From Verrucomicrobium sp. BvORR034 (GTDB lineage Bacteria; Verrucomicrobiota; Verrucomicrobiia; Verrucomicrobiales; Verrucomicrobiaceae): a stretch of 64,000 nt of DNA. Position numbers and translations under genes: made by a program. The notes below the pieces were generated by a model. The model ran no database searches, had not been told where the DNA came from, and saw only the letters and a program-made list of their open reading frames with translations. The stretch lies in assembly GCF_000739635.1 (NCBI RefSeq), contig NZ_BATQ01000085.1, positions 81,724-145,723 on the forward strand, given 5' to 3'. Shown one piece after another: positions 55,870 to 64,000 of this stretch (position 1 is its first letter; each line of letters begins with the position of its first letter).

Positions 55870-58800
55870 GTGAGTGAAAACGTGCCTGCCGAAGCCAAGG
55901 AAACCCGCAAAGCGCCCCGCCCGCGCTGGCGGGTCTGGCTTAAGCGGGTGGTGCTAACCATTACGGCTCTTGTACTGGTGCTGGTAATCTTTCACCGTCC
56001 CCTCCTGAGATGGGGGGTGGACTGGGGCGCGCATCACTTTGCGGAGAAGGCGGGATACAAGTTGGACTGGCAGTTTGGTGGCTCGGTCATCTCTGGTTTT
56101 GAGCTGGGCAAAGTCCGCGTGGTTGGCCCGGCGGACGGCGTGCTGCAGTCCATCGAACTGAACACGGCAGGCGCGGAGTACAGTCTCATTAAGCTGCTCC
56201 GGCAGGGCGTGGGTCGATTCGTCAATCGCTTCGAGCTCACAGACGCGGTGGTGGTGCTGGATCTGCGCAACCTGAAGCCCCGGTTGGAGACCACGCCGCC
56301 AGCGAAGAAGCAGGGCCTGCCCGATGTCTGGCTGGACGACCTGGCCCTCCGCAACGTGACAGTACGAGCCCTCACCAAGGACGGGGAGATTTTGCTGAAA
56401 AACCTCACCCTCGTGCTCAAGCAGGGGCAAAGCGGGGAACTGCGGATCGAGGAACTGATCGTACCCCAGAAGAGCCTGCATCTCGAGCAGGTGCGAGGCA
56501 TCACCACTCTGCAGGATCGCTGGATCCGTTTGCAGGACTTGCAGGTGATGCCGGACCTCTCCATCCAGAAACTGGCGGTGAACCTCGCGCAACTGCGGGC
56601 AGGGGATCTGCCTCTGGAGTTGGATATCTCCTCAGGTGCCAGCCGCCTGCAGACGAAGGGCAGCCTGAAAGGAGTGGGTCAGGAGAAGCTCTCTTTGGAT
56701 CTAGATCTGACTATAGATCAACTGGCCGATACGGAGTTGCGCCGATGGGTGCCTCTTCCGGCGGGGATGACCTGGCAGGTGGATCGGCTGGCCGGGCATA
56801 TCTCCGGTCCTCCCGGAGAGCCCCAGTCTCTGACGGCAGACCTGGCGCTGCACGCCACCTCCTTCATCACCGGGCAGAAGGGCTTCAAGGTGGACGATCT
56901 CAACACGCGACTCACCATGAAGTCGGGTCGGCTGGAGGTTCATGATGCCGTCATCAAGTCAGGGCAGAACAACGCCAAACTCACGGGGCAGGCCGATCTG
57001 CCGCCGTCTTGGCGACAGACCGCGCGCAGTCCTGCCACGGTGAAGTTTGAGCTGGATGCGCCCGCGCTGGAGGAGCTCATACCCGGGCGCCCGATGTTGA
57101 AGGGAGGCGTCAAAGGCGGCGGTACAGTCTCCGTGAAAGATGCCTTGCTGGCCGGGGCGGATCTCAAGCTGGGCAGCAGGGATCTCACGATCTCGCAATA
57201 CTCCTTTAGCGATTTCCAAGTCAATGTCTCCACCGATGCGAAGGTGGTCACGGTTCATGAAATTCGCGCAAATCTGAATGAGCAGACGAGCGCGGTCGTG
57301 GCCGGACAGGTGAATCTGGAGGGTCGTCAACAGGCAGCGCTGAAGGTGACACTACGGGGCGAAGACTTGAACAGCCTGTCTGATCTCAAACAGTGGCTGA
57401 ACATCTATCCGCCGGCCTCCGGGGTTCTGGACGGATCGGCGGATGTCCGTTTTGACGTCGCTGATCTGCGGGAGAAGAACTTCCGCCAGATTCAGGCCAC
57501 GGGCACGGTAGGGCTCACGGACCTGAAGTGGAACCAAGGCTCTCTGGAGAAGGGGGCGGTGAACTTTGAGTTCAAGGAAAATAAGGTGCTGATCCGTGCA
57601 CTGGATCTCGCTTTCGACACCCAGAATACCCTGAATCTCACCGCGGACCTGAGCCTGGACGAGCCTCGGCCATTGAACGTCGCCTGGAAGGCGGAATTCG
57701 CTCAGATCTCTGCGCTCACAAGCTGGATCCAGACGGAGTCGGTGGATACGCTGCCTCCGCCGCAGGCCGGGGTGCTGGTGACCGAAGGGCGGGCCAGTGC
57801 CAATCTCGCAGATCTGAAAGCGCGCGACCACAGTCGGCTGGCAGCCACTGCGATGCTGAATTTAAAGGAGGTGCAGTGGCTCAATGCCGCGTTGGCAGAC
57901 GCCAGTGTGGACCTGGAGGTGCAGCAGGGGAAGGTCTCGGCGAAGAAGCTGGATATTCAGTTCGATGAAAAAAACAAGGTGCACGGCGTGGCCTCCATGG
58001 AGCTGGCCCAACCGAATGCATTCACCGCCGATCTGAAAGGAGGGCTCACGGACCTGCCCGGTGTCTCCGGCTGGCTGGAGTTGTTCAAAGGACCCGCCAT
58101 CAACAGCGGGGCAGTGGCTCTTGATTGGTCGGGTTCCGGGAAATTGAAGCCTCTGGAGGTGAAGGGCAACGGCGTGGTGCGCGTCAAGGACTTCGCCCTG
58201 GCGGGCAATCCCAATCACTACGATCTGGACCTGGAGACGCGGCATGAGGGACGTACGGCAGAGCTCACCCGTCTCTCTGCCCAGTTTGGGAAGTTCCGGC
58301 TGGAAGCGGCGGGATCGGTCTCAGACACCGATCTGAAGCTCACCGAACTCTCTGTGAAGTCCGGATCCCTTGCCCTGGTCTCAGGCCGGGTATCAGTGCC
58401 GCTGGCTCTCGGGGCCAGCCCGCGCCCCAAGATCCCGGTGGACCGCGCCCGGCCCGTGGACGTGGCTCTGGAGATGAAGGGTCTGCGGTTCGAGGAGCTT
58501 TTTGCCGCACTGGGCAGGAAGTCGCCGCCCATCAGCGGGACCGTGGCGGGGAAAGTGGAACTAAAGGGGCTGCTGGCCGATCTCACGGGGGATGTGGATG
58601 TCAAAGTGAACGGTTTGGCGTCTGCAGCGGTGAAGGGCAAGCTGGAGCCCGCCAGCGTGCGACTCCTGGGCAAGCTGGTGCCGGGCAGACTGACGGTGGA
58701 GGCTGAGGCGGTGCAACGGCCGCTGAAGCCCATGGTGATCAATGCCTCCCTTCCGGTGGAGCTGGAGAAGGTGCTGGCCGAGCCCTCCATCCTGCAGGAC

Positions 58801-60033
58801 GCTCCCTTGCAGGCCGAGTTGAGCCTGCCGGAGTCTGACCTGGGGTTTGTGGCCAGCCTGGTGCCCACGGTGGAGCGTGTGCAGGGCACGGTGGTGGCGG
58901 ACGTGAAGCTGGAGGGGCCCCTGCGGAGGCCCAGTTGGCGGGGCAGGCTGCGCCTGAACGTGCCCTCGGCCGAGCTCGCCAAGGGCCAGATGAGCGTGCG
59001 GGATGTGCGGGCCAATCTCTCCTTTGTGGAAAAGAAGATCACCATCGAGGACGCCTCAGCGATCCTCGCCGGGGGCGAGATCCGTGCTTCGGGAGGTGTG
59101 AATGTAGAGGATTTGGCCAAGCCGGACATCAATGTGAATGTGATGGCGCGGCAGGCGCTCATTCTGCGGGATGATACGATGAGCCTGCGTGCCGATGGCA
59201 ACCTGGCGATCCGGGGCCCGCTGGATGGGGCCTCTGTCTCCGGCCGGGTGGAACTGGTGCGTGGACGTGTCTTCAAGGAGATCGAGTTCCTGCCCTTGTC
59301 CCTGCCCGATCAGTTGCCGCCCCCTCCGCCGCCCGTGAAACGCAGCACGGGCAAACCGGCCGCACCTCCGCCGTTCGATAAATGGAAGCTGGACGTGAAG
59401 GTGGTGACTCGTGACCCCGTTCGTCTGCTGGGCAATGTGCTCAACGGTGCCGTGGTGGTGGACCTTCATGTGGGCGGAACGGGGGGCAGCCCGGAAGTGA
59501 CAGGCCGCTCCACACTGGACAATGCAAGGGTGCAGCTCCCCTTCAGCCGGTTGAACATCACGCGGGGGAACATCCTCTTCACCAAAGATCGCCCGCTCGA
59601 TCCAGAGCTGGATCTGCAAGGGGATTCGGTCGTGGGGAACTATGTGGTCACGCTCTTTGCCTACGGCCCTGCCTTGAAGCCCAAGGTGAGGTTTACCTCG
59701 AACCCGCCCTTGTCAGAGGGGGAGATCGCGACACTGCTGGCCACCGGTTCCACGGCCGGAGACCTCACTTCGTCCGAGGGCGTGGCAGCCAATCGGGCGG
59801 CCTTTCTTCTGCTGAGCCAGACGTATCGCAAGCTTTTCCGCAAAGCGGCACCTCGCCGGATCGATGAAGAACCTCCCAAGCTGAGCTTCAGTTTCTCCCC
59901 CATTAGCACGGGCAACACGCAGCGCGCTGTGACGGCCACGTATGAGATCAACCCCCGGCTGCAAGCCATCGGCGAGGTGAGCGAGCGGGGGACCTTCCGC
60001 GGGCTGCTGCACTACCTGGTGAGGTTTAGGTAG
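55870..60033 (+). CDS. tamB: TamB-like translocation/assembly protein
   Basis: About 1387 residues from GTG 55870; the frame is open further upstream, but that extension overlaps the phospholipase gene and is not protein-like. An N-terminal membrane anchor (VVLTITALVLVLVIFHRPLL) is followed by a very long beta-rich body of AsmA/TamB-type repeats. The C-terminus carries the DUF490 signature: VNGAVVVDLHVGGTGGSPEV, INITRGNILFT, ATLLATG and a final aromatic LVRFR. TamB spans the periplasm and, with TamA, helps transport lipids or insert outer-membrane proteins. It is directly upstream of a tamA-like gene, 81 bases away. Confidence 0.87.
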   Translation: MSENVPAEAKETRKAPRPRWRVWLKRVVLTITALVLVLVIFHRPLLRWGVDWGAHHFAEKAGYKLDWQFGGSVISGFELGKVRVVGPADGVLQSIELNTAGAEYSLIKLLRQGVGRFVNRFELTDAVVVLDLRNLKPRLETTPPAKKQGLPDVWLDDLALRNVTVRALTKDGEILLKNLTLVLKQGQSGELRIEELIVPQKSLHLEQVRGITTLQDRWIRLQDLQVMPDLSIQKLAVNLAQLRAGDLPLELDISSGASRLQTKGSLKGVGQEKLSLDLDLTIDQLADTELRRWVPLPAGMTWQVDRLAGHISGPPGEPQSLTADLALHATSFITGQKGFKVDDLNTRLTMKSGRLEVHDAVIKSGQNNAKLTGQADLPPSWRQTARSPATVKFELDAPALEELIPGRPMLKGGVKGGGTVSVKDALLAGADLKLGSRDLTISQYSFSDFQVNVSTDAKVVTVHEIRANLNEQTSAVVAGQVNLEGRQQAALKVTLRGEDLNSLSDLKQWLNIYPPASGVLDGSADVRFDVADLREKNFRQIQATGTVGLTDLKWNQGSLEKGAVNFEFKENKVLIRALDLAFDTQNTLNLTADLSLDEPRPLNVAWKAEFAQISALTSWIQTESVDTLPPPQAGVLVTEGRASANLADLKARDHSRLAATAMLNLKEVQWLNAALADASVDLEVQQGKVSAKKLDIQFDEKNKVHGVASMELAQPNAFTADLKGGLTDLPGVSGWLELFKGPAINSGAVALDWSGSGKLKPLEVKGNGVVRVKDFALAGNPNHYDLDLETRHEGRTAELTRLSAQFGKFRLEAAGSVSDTDLKLTELSVKSGSLALVSGRVSVPLALGASPRPKIPVDRARPVDVALEMKGLRFEELFAALGRKSPPISGTVAGKVELKGLLADLTGDVDVKVNGLASAAVKGKLEPASVRLLGKLVPGRLTVEAEAVQRPLKPMVINASLPVELEKVLAEPSILQDAPLQAELSLPESDLGFVASLVPTVERVQGTVVADVKLEGPLRRPSWRGRLRLNVPSAELAKGQMSVRDVRANLSFVEKKITIEDASAILAGGEIRASGGVNVEDLAKPDINVNVMARQALILRDDTMSLRADGNLAIRGPLDGASVSGRVELVRGRVFKEIEFLPLSLPDQLPPPPPPVKRSTGKPAAPPPFDKWKLDVKVVTRDPVRLLGNVLNGAVVVDLHVGGTGGSPEVTGRSTLDNARVQLPFSRLNITRGNILFTKDRPLDPELDLQGDSVVGNYVVTLFAYGPALKPKVRFTSNPPLSEGEIATLLATGSTAGDLTSSEGVAANRAAFLLLSQTYRKLFRKAAPRRIDEEPPKLSFSFSPISTGNTQRAVTATYEINPRLQAIGEVSERGTFRGLLHYLVRFR

Positions 60034-60114
60034 TCGGGGCGAGCGGGGGATGAGATTTAACCAAAGAGACACAGAGACACAGAGAACTGGGTATAAAGAT
60101 TTGATCAGGATAAG

Positions 60115-62148
60115 ATGAAATTACTCCATCCATGTCTGCTGGTACTGGTGATGGCTTTGGCCATGGCCGGGCTGGCGCATGGGCAGGCGTTTGTGATCGA
60201 GACACAGGGGCTGCGCGTGGAGCTGACAGGCGTGGGCAAGGGGGCGGCGGATGATGTGAAGGCGGTGGTGCAGGAGCAGATCCAGCTCACGGAGGACAAG
60301 GAAATGAGTGCGCCGCTGGCGGATGATCTGGCGTTTTTTGTCCGGCAGCGCTATCTGGATCTGGGCTATCCGGATGCGGTGGTGAACTGGGAGATCCAGG
60401 GCGGGGCCGCCCTGCTGGCGGTGACAGAGGGGGACGTCTTCAAGGTGGGGGCCATCCAGTACGAGGGAAACACCAGCCAGGAGGAGGCCCAGCTCACGCG
60501 GTACCTGCTGCGCCCCACGCACGACAAGCTGGGCGGCAGCAGTGACAGTCCAGTTTTTGTGGAGGCAGACGTCAAGGCGGGGGCCCAGTTGGTGCAGCGC
60601 TATTTCCAGGCCCAGGGGTATCTGGAGGCTGTGGCGGCGGAGCCGGTGTTCGACTACAACAAGGCCACCATGCAGGTGGGGGTTCTGGTGAAGATCACCG
60701 AGGGGCGGAAGTATCTCTTTGGCAGCGTACAGGTCACTGGTGATCTGCTGGGGCGGGAAAAGGAGTTGCAAGAGGCCGTGTCAGAACTGGCGGGGCAACC
60801 CTTCAGCGAGGTGAAGGTGGAGACCGCCCGCGCGAAGATCGCTGGCATCTATCAGATGCGCGGCCACTTCGCTGCCACGGTGAATGCAGTGGCCAATCCG
60901 GCGGCCAATGCCTCCGGAACCGTGCCGGTGTTGTACCAGATCCAGGCTGGCCCGGTCTATGAGATCAGCGCGGTGGAGATCGATCCCAAGTTCTCTGCCG
61001 GAGCGCAGCGGCTCATCAAGGCCAGCTTCAAGCCCGCCGTGGGCACCACATACTCGCCTTCTGAGCTGGAGATCATGAACCGCCGTCTGCTGGATACCGG
61101 AGTGTTTGCCCGGATGGAACTGGAGCCCGTGGCCCAACCCGGAGGCACCCTCGTCCTGCAGGTGAAAGGGGAGGAGGGCATGCGTACCACGGTGGGGTTC
61201 TACGGGGGCTATGAGACCTTCCAGGGACCCATCATCGGCGCCGAGGTGCGACAGGTGAACTTCATGGACAGTGGGAACACCGCCAGCGCAAAGGCGGAGT
61301 ACACCGGCCGGGGTATCAACGGTTCACTGAAACTGCTGGATCCTGCGCTCTTTGGCTCCCGCTACAGTCTTGCTGCCGAGGTGGGGGCGGAGACCTTCTC
61401 CATCTTTGATTACGACCGACAGTCCTATTTTGGCAAGCTGGCCCTGGAGCGTCGCTGGAACAAGCATATCACCGCCAGCCTCTTTGGGCAGGTCTCCGCG
61501 AACAGCACCGAGTCAACGGAGCTGACTCCTGAGGAACTCGGGCCGGACGAGTACAACCTGGGCGCCGTCGGCATGGCGCTGGTGTTTGACTACAGGAACA
61601 GCCCGGTGGTGCCCACGGATGGATGGATGGCCAGTGCGGGCGTCACCGCGTCCGGCGGGGACGTGCAATTTCTCAAGAGCGAAATCTCCCTGGCAGTGTA
61701 TCAGCCGCTCACCAAGAAGCTGCGCGTCGCGGCCGCGGCCCGGGCCCGTGCGGTGCAGATCAGCGGGGGTGTGGACGAGTTGCCCATCGACCTGCGTCTT
61801 TTCAATGGCGGTGCCACCTCAGTCCGCAGCTTCGCGGAGCGCGAGATGGGACCCAAGTCCAAGTCGGGCACGCCTCTGGGCGGCACAGCCACCCATGTCT
61901 TCAGCGTGGAGCTGTCCTATGAGATCCGGCCCAATCTGGAACTGGCCCTCTTTGGCGATGCAGGTACGGTCAGCAGGGAGGAGGACAACGTCTTCGCCTC
62001 GCCGTCCGATCTGCGCTACGCCATTGGTCTGGGCATTCGGTACAAGCTGCCCATCGGCCCGCTTCGGGTGGACTACGGTTTCAATCCGGACCGCAGGGAG
62101 GGGGAGGACCTTGGAGCGTTGCACATCACGTTCGGGTTTGCATTTTGA
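60115..62148 (+). CDS. tamA: Outer-membrane protein TamA (Omp85 family)
   Basis: A 677-residue outer-membrane protein with signal peptide (MKLLHPCLLVLVMALAMAGLAHGQ). Three to five POTRA domains follow (for example VFKVGAIQYEGNTSQEEAQLTRYLLR; YLFGSVQVTGDLLGREKEL; VYEISAVEIDPKFSAGAQRLIKA). A C-terminal Omp85 beta-barrel runs from about residue 355 and ends in GALHITFGFAF with terminal Phe. The RLFNGGATSVRSFAEREMGP segment is the conserved R-G-F/Y lid motif in modified form (V-R-S-F). It pairs with the tamB gene upstream. Confidence 0.88.
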   Translation: MKLLHPCLLVLVMALAMAGLAHGQAFVIETQGLRVELTGVGKGAADDVKAVVQEQIQLTEDKEMSAPLADDLAFFVRQRYLDLGYPDAVVNWEIQGGAALLAVTEGDVFKVGAIQYEGNTSQEEAQLTRYLLRPTHDKLGGSSDSPVFVEADVKAGAQLVQRYFQAQGYLEAVAAEPVFDYNKATMQVGVLVKITEGRKYLFGSVQVTGDLLGREKELQEAVSELAGQPFSEVKVETARAKIAGIYQMRGHFAATVNAVANPAANASGTVPVLYQIQAGPVYEISAVEIDPKFSAGAQRLIKASFKPAVGTTYSPSELEIMNRRLLDTGVFARMELEPVAQPGGTLVLQVKGEEGMRTTVGFYGGYETFQGPIIGAEVRQVNFMDSGNTASAKAEYTGRGINGSLKLLDPALFGSRYSLAAEVGAETFSIFDYDRQSYFGKLALERRWNKHITASLFGQVSANSTESTELTPEELGPDEYNLGAVGMALVFDYRNSPVVPTDGWMASAGVTASGGDVQFLKSEISLAVYQPLTKKLRVAAAARARAVQISGGVDELPIDLRLFNGGATSVRSFAEREMGPKSKSGTPLGGTATHVFSVELSYEIRPNLELALFGDAGTVSREEDNVFASPSDLRYAIGLGIRYKLPIGPLRVDYGFNPDRREGEDLGALHITFGFAF

Positions 62149-62283
62149 CGGAAATTCGGGGTTTGGGCTGTCACAGCGCGGGCATCATCCACAAGCATTG
62201 GTTGAATGATGCGCGAAAACGGCTTTTCTCAGTGCCCTGCCGATGCTGTCTCTCCATCTCCGTTCCCATTTTCCACCGAGCAC

Positions 62284-63231
62284 ATGTTAAGCTGGCTGCG
62301 CCGATTTTCTGTCTACGGGGATATCTGGATGCGGTACCTGCATTGGGGAGCCCGGCACTGCCCCTGGTTCATGGAGCCGGTCTTCATGGCGGGATTCACC
62401 TTCATCTTCTGGGCGCTGTGCGGGACGGCGCGGAATGCGGTGGCTCGGAATCTGACGTTCGTCCTGCCTGGAACCTCCTTGCTGGGCAACCAGTTTAGGG
62501 CGTTTCGCGTGTTCTGGAATTTCGCTTGGACCATGACGGATCTGGCCCACGTGAGAAACGGGGATGACATCATCACCTGGGAGGTCTCTGGCATGCCTGA
62601 CCTGCTCAAGCTGCAGGCCAAGGAGGACGGGGCCGTGCTGCTGACCGCCCACATGGGCAGCTACGATGTCGCGGCCCCGATGTTCGCCAATCGGTTCAAG
62701 TGCCCCATCCACATGGTGCGTGCTCCGGAGCGCATGCGGGAGAGTCAGGAATTCCAGAAAAACAAGAGAGAGCGGCAGGAGTCAGAAGACTTCGTCGTGC
62801 ACTACAATGAGCCAGGCAGCATGCTCGGCGTAGAACTGGCCCGGGCCATAGGGGAGGGGGGGATCGTCGCCATTCAGGGCGACCGCGTTCTCTTCGATGT
62901 CTCGCCCATGCGTTTGGACTTCAAGCCCGGCGTGGAGTGGAACATTCCCCGCGGTCCGTTCATTCTTGCCACTGTGGCCCGCACCACCATCCATCCCATT
63001 TTTATCATCCGCATGGGGTATCGCCGCTACCGGGTGCATGCAGAGTCCTCCTTTGGTGTGGCGACCGCGGGCCTGGACAGAAACGAATCTCAGATGAAGG
63101 CCGCGAGCCAGTGGAACCAGGTGCTGCGCTCCGTGATCGAGCAGTACTGGTACCAGTGGTTTGTCTTTGAAGATGTGTTTGCATCCCACCCGGATGCAGC
63201 GAAAACTCCAACCGCTCCTCCCGCAGTATGA
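62284..63231 (+). CDS. Lipid A biosynthesis/lysophospholipid acyltransferase (LpxL-like)
   Basis: 315 residues from ATG 62284; an earlier ATG at 62206 gives a hydrophilic, low-complexity extension. The H-x4-D catalytic motif is H123-MGSYD128 in LLTAHMGSYDVAAPMF. Further blocks are GGIVAIQGDRVLFDVSP and GVEWNIPRGPFILATVARTTIHPIFI, which match the LpxL/HtrB-type LPLAT family. It would transfer a secondary acyl chain to lipid A or a similar acceptor at the inner membrane. The gene follows tamBA and overlaps the next gene by four bases. Confidence 0.85.
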   Translation: MLSWLRRFSVYGDIWMRYLHWGARHCPWFMEPVFMAGFTFIFWALCGTARNAVARNLTFVLPGTSLLGNQFRAFRVFWNFAWTMTDLAHVRNGDDIITWEVSGMPDLLKLQAKEDGAVLLTAHMGSYDVAAPMFANRFKCPIHMVRAPERMRESQEFQKNKRERQESEDFVVHYNEPGSMLGVELARAIGEGGIVAIQGDRVLFDVSPMRLDFKPGVEWNIPRGPFILATVARTTIHPIFIIRMGYRRYRVHAESSFGVATAGLDRNESQMKAASQWNQVLRSVIEQYWYQWFVFEDVFASHPDAAKTPTAPPAV

Positions 63232-63701
63232 GCCACGATCCTGCCATCGACACGGTCATTCCCGCCAGCGTGCGTCGCCCGGAGAAGGAAGTGTATGGGT
63301 TTGCCGCCGGAGTTTCGCTGTGGACCTTCCTGGTGATCGAGCACTATTTCTCCCTGTGGGCAGGGGACAGCACCTTGCGGTTTGCTCTGACGTTCCTGTT
63401 CGTTCCCGTGGTGTGTTTCTTCGTGCTGGTCATCATCACCCAAGTGGCCTTATGTCTGGCCGTTCTACCCAGTCGGTGGTTGAAGTTGGCTCGTGACCAG
63501 TATGAGCGCTTCGTGTGTGTGCTGCTGCTGAGTTTCTTTGGCATCGCCTCCCTCGTGTTGCTGGGCGATCTGGAACCGACTGCGCATTTCCTGGGCTGGC
63601 TCTGGTGGGCGGGGCTCGCGTTCTGCCTGCTGATCCACGCCTTCGGCAAGTCCATGGCTGAGGAGCCAGATGTGGGCCTGCAATTGAAGCCGGAGAATTG
63701 A
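63228..63701 (+). CDS. Small polytopic membrane protein of unknown function
   Basis: A 157-residue protein with about four membrane segments (GFAAGVSLWTFLVIEHY; ALTFLFVPVVCFFVLVIITQ; FVCVLLLSFFGIASLVLLG; LGWLWWAGLAFCLLIHAFG). ATGA overlap with the acyltransferase indicates translational coupling and a linked role in lipid or envelope assembly, which is inference only. Confidence 0.65.
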   Translation: MSHDPAIDTVIPASVRRPEKEVYGFAAGVSLWTFLVIEHYFSLWAGDSTLRFALTFLFVPVVCFFVLVIITQVALCLAVLPSRWLKLARDQYERFVCVLLLSFFGIASLVLLGDLEPTAHFLGWLWWAGLAFCLLIHAFGKSMAEEPDVGLQLKPEN

Positions 63702-63823
63702 GCCCGGCCCGCTTCGCGGGAGATAGAAGACTGGAAGACGAAAGACAGAAGACCTGAAGGGCTTGTTTGAATGGCAACCCGTTTGAGCTGGGTGGGCCAC
63801 GAACCGCCTCCGCAGCACTCAGT

Positions 63824-63926
63824 GTGGCCGCGTTTGTAAAAACGCGGTCCGGCCACAAGTCACCCAGGACGGTCGATTCCCGCCGCGAGGCCGCGCCACC
63901 CACCGCACGCTCACGAGTGCAGCTAC
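63824..63926. repeat. Family C inverted-repeat element, copy 4 (103 bp)
   Basis: Left arm GTGGCCGCGTTTGTAAAAAC; right arm in reverse complement GTAGCTGCACTCGTGAGCGT. Slightly shorter than the 108-bp copies, with a diverged interior. Confidence 0.7.
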
Positions 63927-63971
63927 GAGCTGGCGTGGCACACGCCACGAACCGCCTCCGCAGCGCTCAGT

Positions 63972-64000
63972 GTGGCTGCGTTTGTGAAAACGCGGTCCGG
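63972..64000. repeat. Family C inverted-repeat element, copy 5, left arm only
   Basis: GTGGCTGCGTTTGTGAAAAC followed by GCGG, then the window ends. It is presumably the left end of another element. Confidence 0.6.

Larger units (their letters stand above)
63796..64000. repeat. Tandem family C region at the window end
   Basis: The 299-bp tail of the window is gene-free. A segment reading GCCACGAACCGCCTCCGCAG and then CACTCAGTGTGGC recurs with a 148-bp period, from 63796 and again from 63944. The second repeat runs off the window. Confidence 0.7.

Overview
The window reads as chromosome of a GC-rich, Gram-negative, free-living bacterium of the phylum Verrucomicrobiota, probably close to Verrucomicrobium. 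This is inferred from four things: a ddl-ftsQ-ftsA-ftsZ division cluster with a divergent FtsZ, a fused MurC-MurB enzyme, a complete type II secretion operon beside TamA/TamB-type outer-membrane proteins, and the abundance of secreted Tat-signal oxidoreductases and PA14-like domains. No rRNA, tRNA, CRISPR array, prophage or insertion-sequence transposase was recognised.

Layout. 1-3950: the 3' end of ribF, then an MBOAT acyltransferase and an AlgJ/AlgX-like protein for exopolysaccharide acetylation. 4000-7620: two paralogous small lipoproteins flanking an ADP-ribosylglycohydrolase, two copies of a 200-bp inverted-repeat element, and a DNA alkylation repair protein. 7881-9209: an MFS transporter. 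9402-14870: ddl, ftsQ, ftsA, ftsZ. 14938-19527: a metal island with a copper oxidase fused to a CopB-like barrel, a small metal-binding secreted protein, a thioredoxin-like protein, an HxlR regulator and a MOSC protein. 19861-22173: murC-murB. 22369-26079: a multi-PAS/GAF hybrid histidine kinase. 26150-31302: a Tat-exported Gfo/Idh/MocA oxidoreductase, a membrane protein, a sialidase-like propeller and a repeat-rich gap. 31477-44073 (minus strand): a type II secretion operon, gspE-F-G-H-I-J-K-L-M-(C-like)-D, with a four-helix-bundle gene cassette inserted between gspE and gspF. 45550-49985: three paralogous membrane-anchored proteins (PA14-like, vWA, PA14-like) behind a sigma-54 promoter. 50294-55716: a guanidinium exporter with a guanidine-II riboswitch, an arylamine N-acetyltransferase, a LysR regulator divergent from a flavoprotein, and a phospholipase D-family lipoprotein. 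55870-63701: tamB, tamA, a lipid A-type acyltransferase and a small membrane protein.

Strongest candidates for undescribed biology: (1) the sigma-54-controlled three-gene cluster, whose proteins share one TonB-like anchor and a GGGSKAGQ segment but carry different extracytoplasmic domains; (2) the four-helix-bundle cassette bounded by inverted arrays of 8-bp CRGT-type repeats, with a second pair of such arrays that encloses no gene; (3) an FtsZ whose T7 loop has lost two of its three usual polar residues; (4) several unrelated families of 100-210 bp imperfect inverted-repeat elements, one of them with near-constant length (103-108 bp) in four complete copies.

Limits: all family assignments come from reading the translated sequence, without database searches. 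Several starts are ambiguous because clear Shine-Dalgarno sequences are rare here.
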